Shown one piece after another: positions 1-5,555 of a DNA stretch of 6,431 nucleotides. Position 1 is the first letter of the stretch. The number at the start of each line of letters is the position of its first letter. The notes beneath the pieces were generated by a model. The model was not told where the DNA came from and did not search any database. It was given only the letters and a program-made list of their open reading frames with translations. The position numbers and the translations under genes are program-made. The DNA is taken from positions 1 through 6,431 of the forward strand of contig DAINCF010000418.1 of assembly GCA_036732565.1 (NCBI GenBank), in the 5' to 3' direction. This DNA comes from JAIVJN01 sp036732565 (GTDB taxonomy: Bacteria > Acidobacteriota > Vicinamibacteria > Vicinamibacterales > UBA2999).

Positions 1-393
1 GCGGCTGTCTGTGAGGCCGGCGACCAGCATCTGCGCATGACGTCGACGGCCACGCTTGTAAATCTCCACGAGCTCCGCCGCCAACGCCGGCGTGGCCTCC
101 TGCCGGCGCGCTTCGAGCGTTGCCGTCTGCCGCCGCGCCTCCTCGAGCGCGGCGGCTACTGTCCGCAAGTCGGAATCCGATGCGGCAAGCGTCTCGGCGT
201 TGATCTGCTGTTGGATCTCGAGCTTCCGCAAATCGCCAATCAGTGTTCGCGATTCACCGGCCAGACGATCGGCTTCACGCTGCAGCGCACGCACGCGCTC
301 CGCAGCACGTTGCGCCTCCGAGGGCGTCTGGGCAAAGGATGCAGAGGACGCGGCCAGTATGCCGATGACGATGGCGAGACGCGGCAGGTTCAT
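1..393 (-). CDS. EnvC-like murein hydrolase activator / M23-type peptidase, N-terminal part (runs off left edge)
   Basis: Only the first 131 codons are present. Residues 1-21 form a signal peptide (MNLPRLAIVIGILAASSASFA, predicted cut after Ala21), so the product is exported. Residues about 25-110 are rich in Ala, Glu, Arg, Leu and Gln with heptad-like spacing (for example ALQREADRLAGESR and ALEEARRQTATLEARR), as expected of a long coiled coil. Near the window edge comes ELVEIYKRGRRRHAQMLVAG, which resembles the stretch ending the coiled coil in EnvC-type proteins. In that family the coiled coil precedes a LytM/M23 domain that activates amidases or cleaves peptidoglycan during cell separation; that domain would lie outside the window and is not seen. 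The ATG is supported by AGGGA seven bases upstream and by the TGATG overlap with the preceding gene. Another exported coiled-coil protein is the alternative. Confidence 0.72.
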   Translation of the reverse strand, partial: MNLPRLAIVIGILAASSASFAQTPSEAQRAAERVRALQREADRLAGESRTLIGDLRKLEIQQQINAETLAASDSDLRTVAAALEEARRQTATLEARRQEATPALAAELVEIYKRGRRRHAQMLVAGLTDSR

Positions 394-722
394 CAGCGCA
401 TCCCTAACAACGCCTCGCGAAGGTAGAACGCCAGCGTCGCGGCGGCGCCGACGAACAACACCATGCGTAGTACGGCCGCCCGAACACCAAGCGTCCGCTG
501 GGTAACCGACTGCACCGGCTGCCACGCGAGGAAGAACACGAAATAGCTGGCCGCGACACCGAGCGGCGTGCCCAGCCTCGGGATCAACAGGACCGGCAGC
601 AGCGTCAACATGAACACGCCTCCGAGCCACACGCCGAACGTGATCCAGAGGAACTCGGCGCGCGACAGCGAAATGATCGGCGCTGGTGAATCCGATGTCG
701 GCAACCGTTCGGGTTCAGTCAT
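393..722 (-). CDS. Small three-helix membrane protein of unknown function
   Basis: This 109-residue protein matches no family I recognise. A polar, proline-containing N-terminus (residues 1-22) is followed by three hydrophobic stretches at about 24-48 (FLWITFGVWLGGVFML...), 53-70 (PLGVAASYFVFFLAWQPV) and 82-101 (AAVLRMVLFVGAAATLAFYL), so it is almost certainly an inner-membrane protein. Short basic loops (PRL, TQR, RAA) separate the helices. No signal peptide or catalytic motif is visible. The TGA stop shares one base with the ATG of the EnvC-like gene (TGATG), so the two are almost surely co-translated and may act together in the envelope; that is inference from context. No clear ribosome binding site precedes the ATG. 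The gene begins just beyond the repeat-filled gap after the phosphodiesterase gene. Confidence 0.78.
   Translation of the reverse strand: MTEPERLPTSDSPAPIISLSRAEFLWITFGVWLGGVFMLTLLPVLLIPRLGTPLGVAASYFVFFLAWQPVQSVTQRTLGVRAAVLRMVLFVGAAATLAFYLREALLGMR
401..405 (-). promoter_or_regulatory. Ribosome binding site AGGGA for the EnvC-like gene
   Basis: On the minus strand AGGGA lies seven bases before the ATG at 393. It is inside the 3' end of the upstream membrane-protein gene, so the downstream gene can be read by coupled or independent initiation. It is the clearest Shine-Dalgarno sequence in the window; most other starts lack one. Confidence 0.55.
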
Positions 723-751
723 GAAGGCTTGGCTCGCACGCCTTTATTTAG

Positions 752-769
752 CCACAGATGACACAGATA
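752..769. repeat. Two 9-nt repeat units of the ATCTGTG family
   Basis: CCACAGATG followed by ACACAGATA are two tandem 9-mers; their inverse reads ATCTGTG. The inverse of 743-759 (ATCTGTGGCTAAATAAA) matches 4585-4601 (ATCTGCGGCTCAACAAA) at 14 of 17 positions, linking this copy to the one in the mltG/nadK gap. Similar CACAGATG-type dispersed repeats are common in environmental high-GC genomes; this is recalled, not checked. Confidence 0.5.
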
Positions 770-780
770 CGAGTCCGGCG

Positions 781-801
781 GCGCGCGGCAGAGCCGCGCG
801 T
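781..801. repeat. GC-rich short hairpin
   Basis: CGCGCGGC (782-789), an AGA loop and GCCGCGCG (793-800) form a perfect 8-bp stem. It adjoins the 27-bp inverted repeat in the same gap and probably belongs to the same element. There is no T-run on either side. Confidence 0.5.
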
Positions 802-809
802 GCGCGAGA

Positions 810-880
810 GGTGGACGCCCGCACGTATGAGCCCGTCAATCGTGCGAACCACCACGGGCTCATACGTACAGGCGTCCACC
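810..880 (-). repeat. 27-bp inverted repeat / strong RNA hairpin
   Basis: The arms are 810-836 and 854-880, separated by a 17-nt loop (837-853). Twenty-five of 27 positions are complementary in DNA, and the arms begin or end with GGTGGACGCC and GGCGTCCACC. In plus-strand RNA the two mismatches would be C-A; in minus-strand RNA both become U-G wobble pairs, so a transcript of the minus-strand genes would form an uninterrupted 27-pair stem. It lies just after the stop codon of the phosphodiesterase gene and about 90 bases before the next start. No T-run follows on the minus strand, so it is not a classical intrinsic terminator; 3'-end protection, attenuation or a mobile repeat are all possible. 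Confidence 0.7.
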
Positions 881-898
881 AATCTGTGCAATCAGAAT
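881..898. repeat. 9-nt repeat units AATCTGTGC / AATCAGAAT
   Basis: Two 9-base units in the opposite orientation to the copy at 752-769 close the composite inverted element. The first 13 bases (AATCTGTGCAATC) match 4600-4612 (AATCTGCGCAATC) at 12 of 13 positions. The second unit overlaps the TGA stop of the phosphodiesterase gene. Confidence 0.45.
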
Positions 899-2931
899 AA
901 AGGCTTGCCATCCAGATCCTGCGGGATGGCAAGCCCGAAATATTTGATGACGGTCGGTGCGATGTCGATGATCCGCGTCGTCTTTCTGCTGAGCGGGCGG
1001 TTCGCGAGCAGGATGCCGGCGGTCGTCTGGTAGTCGAGCGATCCGTGATCGCCGCTCCATTTGCGCATGTTGGGCTCGATCACATCCGGAGGGGTGCCGC
1101 CCAGCGCGGTTTGCCAGGACGTGCGGTAGCCGGACTCCAACCCGACCTGGAGGTCCGCGGCTGCGTCGAAGTACGGCCCGCTGTAGATATCCGCGCGACG
1201 GTAGACGTTGCGCACGACGGGCGCGTTGGTGCGAGGATCGTGGAACGCGCGAAGGTCGGCGACAAGACGATCCAGCAGCGTGTCGTATGCGGCGCCCGGC
1301 GTCACAATCCCTTGGCCTTCGCGGCCCGACAGGTTCACGTAGATCTGCCCCAATCCCATGGCGTAGGCCTGGGTCCGCGACCAGTCGACGTTTTCCCAGA
1401 ACGTCCCGCCGCCGAAGAGGTCATCCAGCTTCTTGTCGTCCGGCTGCTGCCCGTGCAAGGTCATGTAGCCCTGGCGCACGAGCCAGGTGTTCAAGTTGAC
1501 CGCCCAGCGAAACGAGTGGAAACCGTGATCGGAGACAACGAGCACGGTGGTGTCGGGCGGCAGGCGTCCGAGCAGATCGCCGACGAACCGATCGGCACGC
1601 TGATAGACGTGCAGGATCGCGTCGCCGTGCAGACGGGCGAGCTCGGCGTTGTACATCGGGTGGTCGGGATCGATGAGCCGCCACATCATGTGCTGCACGC
1701 GATCGGTGGTCTCGATGACGCCGACCAGGAGGTCCCATCGCTGTGAATCGACCCGATTGAGAATCGCTTGCGCGCGATCGTCGAAGACCTTGTCGAGATC
1801 CTCGATGAACGTCGCTTCGTCGAGGCGGTCTTCGTTGAGCGCCCAGGTCGCCTCCGGCCAGCCGAGCGTGCGATACGGACCGAGTCGCTCGAAGAGCTCC
1901 GCCGAGAAGCCTTCGGGTGACGACATGGGCGCCGGTGGTGACGCGGGATGCCAGTTGATGGGTGTGATGTAGAGCTGCAGCTCCGTCCCGGCGGTGATCA
2001 GGAACAGCTGGGCCATGCCGCGCAGGCGGACCAACATGTTGACCCGGAAGTCGAGATCGATCCACCGGCTCCATTGCCGCTCGTTGAGGTGAATCGTCTG
2101 GCCCTGAATCTCGATGTTCGCCGTCCGCGCCTCGTGGTTCCAGGTCACCGTGAACGGCACCCGGACATCGAGGTCGGGCTCGAGCGCCGCGAGAGCCGCC
2201 TGTTTGTCGGTGTCGGGCTGGCTCGAGGCGGCTATCTCGCGTTGCTGCTGCCGCACGATCGGGTTGGGCGGCCCGATAATCTCGGCGCGCGCCACGCGGC
2301 TCTCGAACACCAGCCGCCGGAGCATGCCGCCGAACTCGGTGTTGCCCTCCTCATAGCGGCTCAAATCGGTCGCGTAGTAATAGAACGTGCCCATCGTGCC
2401 GCGGATGTCCGGGAGCGGGAGGCCTGACAGGAGCTCGCCGTTCGGCACTTCTTCGGGTGGAAACGTCACGGGCACCGTGAGAATGCTCGATCGGACGCCG
2501 GCCCGTCCCGCCGTGGTCCAGAACGACGTGCCGCCGCGGGTGGAGCTCAGCTTCGGCGCCGCGATCGGCAGGTAGTTGAAGAGAAACCGCGCCGGCTCGC
2601 GCGCGACCATGGCGAGGTCGGGCAGATACGTACTCGTGTCACGCACGAGAAAGTCGTAGATGTTGTGCTTGCCGGCATTGACGCCGGTCGCGAACGATGC
2701 CCACGCCGTCGGCGACTCCGGTGAGTGCGTGGTCTCCAGGCGATGCAGTCCGCCTTGCTCGCGCAGCTTCGCGAAGTGTGGCAGCCGACCTTCCTTGATC
2801 CAGCGCTCCGCGAGATCGGGATCCATGCCGTCGAAGCCGAGGATCACGAGCTTCTGTGGAAACTCCGCTGGCCCCGATGAACAAGCGAGCGTCAGCCCAA
2901 GGCAGGTCGCGAGGCAGATCAGCTGGCGCAC
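892..2931 (-). CDS. AlkP-superfamily type I phosphodiesterase/phosphohydrolase lipoprotein (COG3379-like)
   Basis: With the GTG at 2931 the protein has 679 residues; an in-frame GTG at 2961 would add ten. The shorter start is preferred because it gives a compact signal peptide (MRQLICLATCLGLTLA) before lipobox Cys17, and because a TATAAT lies six bases upstream of it. The alkaline-phosphatase-superfamily metal and catalytic residues are all visible: Asp34 (ILGFDGMD), the likely nucleophile Thr75 (ESPTAWASFATG), Asp410 and His414 (ETTDRVQH), Asp468-His469 (VVSDHGF) and His629 (SGDHGS). Family members hydrolyse phosphate mono- or diesters using two metal ions, probably Zn. A roughly 200-residue insertion (about 200-400) containing beta-rich sequence separates the two catalytic halves. 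The C-terminus DLDGKPLF is typical of this group. Location is presumably periplasmic and lipid-anchored; the substrate cannot be told. It is divergent from ruvX. Confidence 0.9.
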   Translation of the reverse strand: MRQLICLATCLGLTLACSSGPAEFPQKLVILGFDGMDPDLAERWIKEGRLPHFAKLREQGGLHRLETTHSPESPTAWASFATGVNAGKHNIYDFLVRDTSTYLPDLAMVAREPARFLFNYLPIAAPKLSSTRGGTSFWTTAGRAGVRSSILTVPVTFPPEEVPNGELLSGLPLPDIRGTMGTFYYYATDLSRYEEGNTEFGGMLRRLVFESRVARAEIIGPPNPIVRQQQREIAASSQPDTDKQAALAALEPDLDVRVPFTVTWNHEARTANIEIQGQTIHLNERQWSRWIDLDFRVNMLVRLRGMAQLFLITAGTELQLYITPINWHPASPPAPMSSPEGFSAELFERLGPYRTLGWPEATWALNEDRLDEATFIEDLDKVFDDRAQAILNRVDSQRWDLLVGVIETTDRVQHMMWRLIDPDHPMYNAELARLHGDAILHVYQRADRFVGDLLGRLPPDTTVLVVSDHGFHSFRWAVNLNTWLVRQGYMTLHGQQPDDKKLDDLFGGGTFWENVDWSRTQAYAMGLGQIYVNLSGREGQGIVTPGAAYDTLLDRLVADLRAFHDPRTNAPVVRNVYRRADIYSGPYFDAAADLQVGLESGYRTSWQTALGGTPPDVIEPNMRKWSGDHGSLDYQTTAGILLANRPLSRKTTRIIDIAPTVIKYFGLAIPQDLDGKPLF

Positions 2932-2937
2932 AAGCGG

Positions 2938-2943
2938 ATTATA
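2938..2943 (-). promoter_or_regulatory. Minus-10 element TATAAT for the phosphodiesterase gene
   Basis: On the minus strand a perfect TATAAT is preceded by CTCGCGCACC. Six bases after it comes the GTG at 2931, so transcription starting at the usual distance would begin on or beside the start codon, predicting a leaderless mRNA. No good minus-35 (TTGACA-like) hexamer is seen 16-18 bases upstream. Confidence 0.5.
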
Positions 2944-2978
2944 GGTGCGCGAGGCGCACACTGGGCACCTTGCGCACC
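2944..2978. repeat. Inverted repeat GGTGCGC / GCGCACC between divergent promoters
   Basis: GGTGCGC (2944-2950) and GCGCACC (2972-2978) are exact inverses, each directly beside a minus-10 element facing outward. A further internal arm GCGCAC (2954-2959) is inverse to GTGCGC (2945-2950) with a GAG loop. It could be a shared promoter element or an operator for a dimeric regulator. Confidence 0.5.
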
Positions 2979-2979
2979 C

Positions 2980-2985
2980 TATACT
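2980..2985 (+). promoter_or_regulatory. Minus-10 element TATACT for the ruvX-mltG operon
   Basis: TATACT is preceded by CTTGCGCACCC, almost the same context as the opposing promoter. Eight bases separate it from the ATG of ruvX at 2994, so the predicted transcript start falls at or next to the start codon, and no Shine-Dalgarno sequence is present. No convincing minus-35 hexamer is visible. Confidence 0.5.
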
Positions 2986-2993
2986 GAGACCTA

Positions 2994-3458
2994 ATGAGAG
3001 TGTTAGGCATCGACTACGGAGCGCGGCGGATCGGGCTGGCGTTGAGCGACCCCTCCGGGACGCTCGCGTCGCCGTGGAGGGTGTTCGAGCGACCGGTTTC
3101 CGAGGCGAGCACGCTCGTCGCGCTGATCGTCGAGATCGAATCGTTGATGCGCGAAGACGAAGGCCTCGCGGCCGTGGTGGTGGGGTGGCCGCGACGGCTC
3201 GACGGCTCGCCGTCGCATCAGACGCCGATCATCGAGACCTTCGCGCGCGAGTTGGGGGCGCGCGTCGCGATTCCGGTCGCGCTGCAAGACGAGCGGCTGT
3301 CGAGTCACGAGGCTGACGAACGCCTGTCGACGCGCGAACGCGATTGGCGCAAGCGGAAGCCGAAGCTGGACGCGGCGGCCGCAGCCGTCATCCTGCAGGA
3401 CTATCTCGATTCGCGCGCGCGTGCGACCGGTGCGCTGCCGGATGCCGATCTCGGATGA
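2994..3458 (+). CDS. ruvX: RuvX/YqgF-family putative Holliday junction resolvase (pre-16S rRNA nuclease)
   Basis: The 154-residue product has the usual length and RNase H-like fold signature of YqgF/RuvX. Motifs in order are GIDYGARRIGLALSD with Asp7, VVVGWPRRLDGS at 62-72, LQDERLSS with Glu100, and KLDAAAAAVILQDYLD with Asp126; Asp7, Glu100 and Asp126 form the expected acidic metal-binding triad. Family members are cytoplasmic nucleases linked to pre-16S rRNA 5'-end maturation in E. coli, with Holliday junction resolution proposed from fold similarity. The ATG is the natural start because MRVLGIDYG is the canonical N-terminus. The TGA overlaps the next start as ATGA, so ruvX and mltG form a translationally coupled pair, a common arrangement in bacteria. 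The G-W-P in the second motif replaces the more usual G-L-P, a mild variation. Confidence 0.95.
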   Translation: MRVLGIDYGARRIGLALSDPSGTLASPWRVFERPVSEASTLVALIVEIESLMREDEGLAAVVVGWPRRLDGSPSHQTPIIETFARELGARVAIPVALQDERLSSHEADERLSTRERDWRKRKPKLDAAAAAVILQDYLDSRARATGALPDADLG

Positions 3459-4504
3459 GCGTTGCCCGCGTCGCCCGCTGGACCCTGGCAGCTTTCGCGC
3501 TCGTTGCCGTGATCGCGATCGGTGTCGGCTGGTGGTTCCTGCAGCGGTTGGATGAGCCTTACCAGGGCTTTTCAGACGCCGAGGTCTTCGTCGATATCCC
3601 GCCAGGAGCTGGTGCGCGCGTCATCGGCCGCCGTCTCGCCGAGGCAGGTGTCGTGCGCGATGAGGTGACGTTTCGCGCCGCCTTGCTGCGCACCGGACAG
3701 GGACGCGATCTCAAGGCTGGAGAGTATCGCTTCGATCGGCCGGCCCGCGTCGACGAGGTCATCGCCCGCCTGGTGCAAGGCGACGTCTACCGTCGCCTCG
3801 TCACGTTTCGCGAGGGCTTGACCGTGGCGGAGATGGCTCAAGTGTTCGCGGCCAGTGGACTCGGCACCGCCGAGGACTTCGTCGCCGCCGCCAACGACGT
3901 CGCCCCGATCCGCGCGCTCGATCCCGAAGCGAAGACCCTCGAGGGCTATCTCTATCCGGAGACCTACGGACTGCCGCGTGGCACGCCGGCCGCGGAGCTC
4001 ACGCGCCTGATGGCCGCGCACTTCGAGAAGGCGTTCGACGAGGCGCTGCGTCGCGCGGCCGCCGAGCAGGGTCTTACGGTGCGCCACGTCGTGACGCTCG
4101 CGTCGCTGGTAGAGAAAGAGACCGCCCGCGAGGACGAGCGGCCGCTTGTCGGCGCTGTCTATCGCAATCGGCTGAAGATCGGCATGGGCATGCAAGCCGA
4201 TCCCACGGTCATCTACGCCCTGCAGCTGGCTGGCCGCTGGAACGGCAACCTCTCGCGCGCCGACCTCGAGTACGACTCGCCCTACAACACCTATAAGTAC
4301 GCCGGCCTGCCGCCCGGGCCGATTGCCGCCCCTTCACGCGCGTCACTGGTGGCCGCGGTCCACCCGGCCGAGGTCGATTATTTGTTCTTCGTGAGCAAGA
4401 ACGATGGATCGCACGTCTTCGCGACCACCCTCGCTGAACACAACCGGAACGTGCAGCAATGGCAGGTGCAATTCTTCCGGGAACGGCGGTTGCGGAGCCA
4501 GTAG
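3455..4504 (+). CDS. mltG: Endolytic murein transglycosylase MltG (YceG family)
   Basis: With the ATG overlapping the ruvX stop the protein has 349 residues, normal for MltG. An in-frame ATG at 3344 lies deep inside ruvX and would add 37 residues of unrelated character before the membrane anchor, so it was rejected. Residues 8-28 form one N-terminal transmembrane helix, leaving the rest in the periplasm. Residues about 44-110 are the LysM-like part (VFVDIPPGAGARVIGRRL). The catalytic glutamate is Glu220 in TLASLVEKETA; downstream hallmarks are GMGMQADPTVIYAL (242-255) and the SPYNTYKYAGLPPGPIA stretch (275-291). MltG cleaves nascent glycan strands in the inner-membrane-proximal peptidoglycan, producing anhydroMurNAc ends and setting strand length. 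It is transcribed with ruvX and converges on nadK. Confidence 0.96.
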   Translation: MSVARVARWTLAAFALVAVIAIGVGWWFLQRLDEPYQGFSDAEVFVDIPPGAGARVIGRRLAEAGVVRDEVTFRAALLRTGQGRDLKAGEYRFDRPARVDEVIARLVQGDVYRRLVTFREGLTVAEMAQVFAASGLGTAEDFVAAANDVAPIRALDPEAKTLEGYLYPETYGLPRGTPAAELTRLMAAHFEKAFDEALRRAAAEQGLTVRHVVTLASLVEKETAREDERPLVGAVYRNRLKIGMGMQADPTVIYALQLAGRWNGNLSRADLEYDSPYNTYKYAGLPPGPIAAPSRASLVAAVHPAEVDYLFFVSKNDGSHVFATTLAEHNRNVQQWQVQFFRERRLRSQ

Positions 4505-4564
4505 GCGCAGGTCAGTCCGAAGCAGATAACGGTCCGGGCTGTGTAATCGGCCGCTCTGACCCGA

Positions 4565-4616
4565 GAATCGGTGAAATCGACGAAATCTGCGGCTCAACAA
4601 ATCTGCGCAATCGCTA
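4565..4616. repeat. 9-nt-periodic repeat in the mltG/nadK convergent gap
   Basis: Consecutive 9-mers read GAATCGGTG, AAATCGACG, AAATCTGCG, then a 7-nt GCTCAAC spacer, AAATCTGCG and CAATCGCTA. The last unit includes the nadK stop codon. The same family appears at 743-769 (inverse strand) and 881-898. The rest of this 109-nt gap (4505-4564) holds only a weak GGTCAG/CTGACC pair (4510-4515, 4556-4561). No terminator with a T-run is visible for either converging gene. Confidence 0.5.
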
Positions 4617-5477
4617 TCGTTCACCCCATTTCAATTTCTCTCGCAGCACTTCGAAATAACTGCGGGCCGCGGCTCGGACCAATCGTAGTGGGCGCTTGGC
4701 CCTGGCGATCGCGACTTCGTCGCCTGGCGCGAGCGGGTAGCCATACTGCCCGTCGAACGTGACGTAGACGTCCGCACTGTTGGCCGCCGACGCGCGCACG
4801 CGGACTTCGCGGCTCGCCGGGATGACGATGGGGCGGTTGGTCAGCATGTGCGGGGCGATGGGCGTGAGGACCACGGCATCCATTGCCGGGTGCACGATGG
4901 GACCGCCAGCGGACAGGTTGTACGCCGTCGACCCGGTGGGGCTGGCCACAATCAAGCCGTCCGCTTTCACGGACGTGACGAACTGACCGCCAACGGTCAC
5001 GTCGAGGTCGAGCATCCGCGACAGCGCGTTGCGCGTGAAGACGACGTCGTTGAGGATGACGCGCGACTCGTGCACGTTGCCGCCGCGGCGCGTCTCGGCG
5101 CGAAGCATCATCCGCTCATCGAGCTCTCCGGAGCCGGACAGCACCGCGCTCAACGCCGCGTACAGCTCTTCGCGGCGAATCTCCGTCAGGAAGCCCAGGG
5201 ATCCGAAGTTGACGCCGAGGAGGGGGACGTCGGCGCCATCCTGTCCGATGCGATCGGCCATCGCCAGCAGTGTCCCGTCGCCGCCGAGGACCACCACGAG
5301 ATCGACGGCCCTGGCCATCGCGTCACGACTCACCACCTGACGATGCCCAGGAGGGAGCAGGTCCGCCGCTTCCGGGGCCCAGACGACATCGGCGCGGCCG
5401 TCGAACCAGCGCTCCAGCGCCACGAGCATCTCGCCCGCTTCATGCAACCCATGTTTGGCCACGATGCCGATGCGCAT
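4614..5477 (-). CDS. nadK: NAD kinase
   Basis: With the ATG at 5477 the protein has 287 residues and starts MRIGIVAK, a typical NadK N-terminus; a GTG at 5501 would add eight residues (MENSADTN) of no evident value. The defining motifs are GGDGTLL at 65-71 with the catalytic Asp67, GVNFGSLGFLTE at 88-99, ND at 143-144, the DG...SPTGSTAYNLSAGGP block at about 173-193 and VTFDGQ at 239-244. The enzyme phosphorylates NAD+ to NADP+ with ATP or polyphosphate in the cytoplasm and supplies the cell's NADP pool. It follows the histidine-kinase gene on the same strand after a short gap that carries a palindromic repeat, so the two may share a transcript. No good ribosome binding site precedes either start. 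Confidence 0.96.
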   Translation of the reverse strand: MRIGIVAKHGLHEAGEMLVALERWFDGRADVVWAPEAADLLPPGHRQVVSRDAMARAVDLVVVLGGDGTLLAMADRIGQDGADVPLLGVNFGSLGFLTEIRREELYAALSAVLSGSGELDERMMLRAETRRGGNVHESRVILNDVVFTRNALSRMLDLDVTVGGQFVTSVKADGLIVASPTGSTAYNLSAGGPIVHPAMDAVVLTPIAPHMLTNRPIVIPASREVRVRASAANSADVYVTFDGQYGYPLAPGDEVAIARAKRPLRLVRAAARSYFEVLREKLKWGER

Positions 5478-5511
5478 GTTGGTGTCCGCTGAGTTTTCCA
5501 CAGCTACGCAA

Positions 5512-5555
5512 ACTTTACGAAGGGGGCTGACCCCAAATGGGCCGGGAGTTTACGA
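5512..5555. repeat. Palindrome GGGGCTGACCCC flanked by near-identical 9-mers
   Basis: GGGG-CTGA-CCCC (5523-5534) is a perfect 4-bp stem with a 4-nt loop. It lies in a 26-bp segment (5521-5546) bounded by ACTTTACGA (5512-5520) and AGTTTACGA (5547-5555), which agree at 8 of 9 positions. The second copy contains the TAA stop of the histidine kinase. AAACT (5510-5514) and AGTTT (5547-5551) also form outer inverse arms. The core resembles REP-like GGGGTCAGNCCCC sequences that I recall as scattered through some environmental genomes; this was not checked. Confidence 0.4.

Larger units (their letters stand above)
724..907. repeat. Composite inverted-repeat element filling the gap between phosphodiesterase and membrane-protein genes
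   Basis: The 169-nt gap contains no plausible gene and is almost entirely repeat structure. The outer arms are GCCTTTATT at 740-748 and its exact inverse AATAAAGGC at 896-904. Inside them lie CACAGAT (762-768) and its inverse ATCTGTG (882-888), then a GC-rich hairpin (781-801) and a 27-bp inverted repeat (810-880). AAGGCTTG occurs as a direct repeat at 724-731 and 900-907, just outside or at the edge of the arms. The right edge includes the last codons and stop of the phosphodiesterase gene (conserved-looking GKPLF end). It could be a small non-autonomous mobile repeat (MITE- or REP-like) or an RNA processing or stability element. No encoded protein is supported. Confidence 0.55.

Noticed and set aside
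1045..1746. Long plus-strand open frame (233 codons) and several similar ones antisense to the phosphodiesterase
   Set aside because: The composition is what a GC-rich gene gives in its opposite frames; there is no family motif, and the minus-strand frame has all AlkP catalytic residues over its whole length.
2932..2961. Upstream GTG start for the phosphodiesterase (ten extra residues)
   Set aside because: It would place the TATAAT inside the coding sequence and lengthen the signal peptide n-region with CASRTYNPL. The GTG at 2931 fits both promoter and lipoprotein signal better, though this is not proven.
3344..3454. Upstream in-frame ATG extending MltG by 37 residues
   Set aside because: The extension lies inside ruvX and is Arg/Ala/Gly-rich shadow sequence ahead of the membrane anchor. 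The ATGA overlap start gives a normal MltG.
3572..4195. Minus-strand 207-codon open frame across mltG
   Set aside because: Antisense shadow of a confidently identified gene; no recognisable domain or start signal.
4505..4564. Possible bidirectional terminator between mltG and nadK
   Set aside because: Only GGTCAG/CTGACC (loop of 40 bases) and a 4-bp CCGA/TCGG stem are found, with no T-run on either strand.
5494..5502. TTTTCCACA, matching the DnaA-box consensus TTWTNCACA
   Set aside because: It is a single box with no cluster, no AT-rich unwinding region and no dnaA or dnaN nearby; a chance match is likely, so no origin is called.
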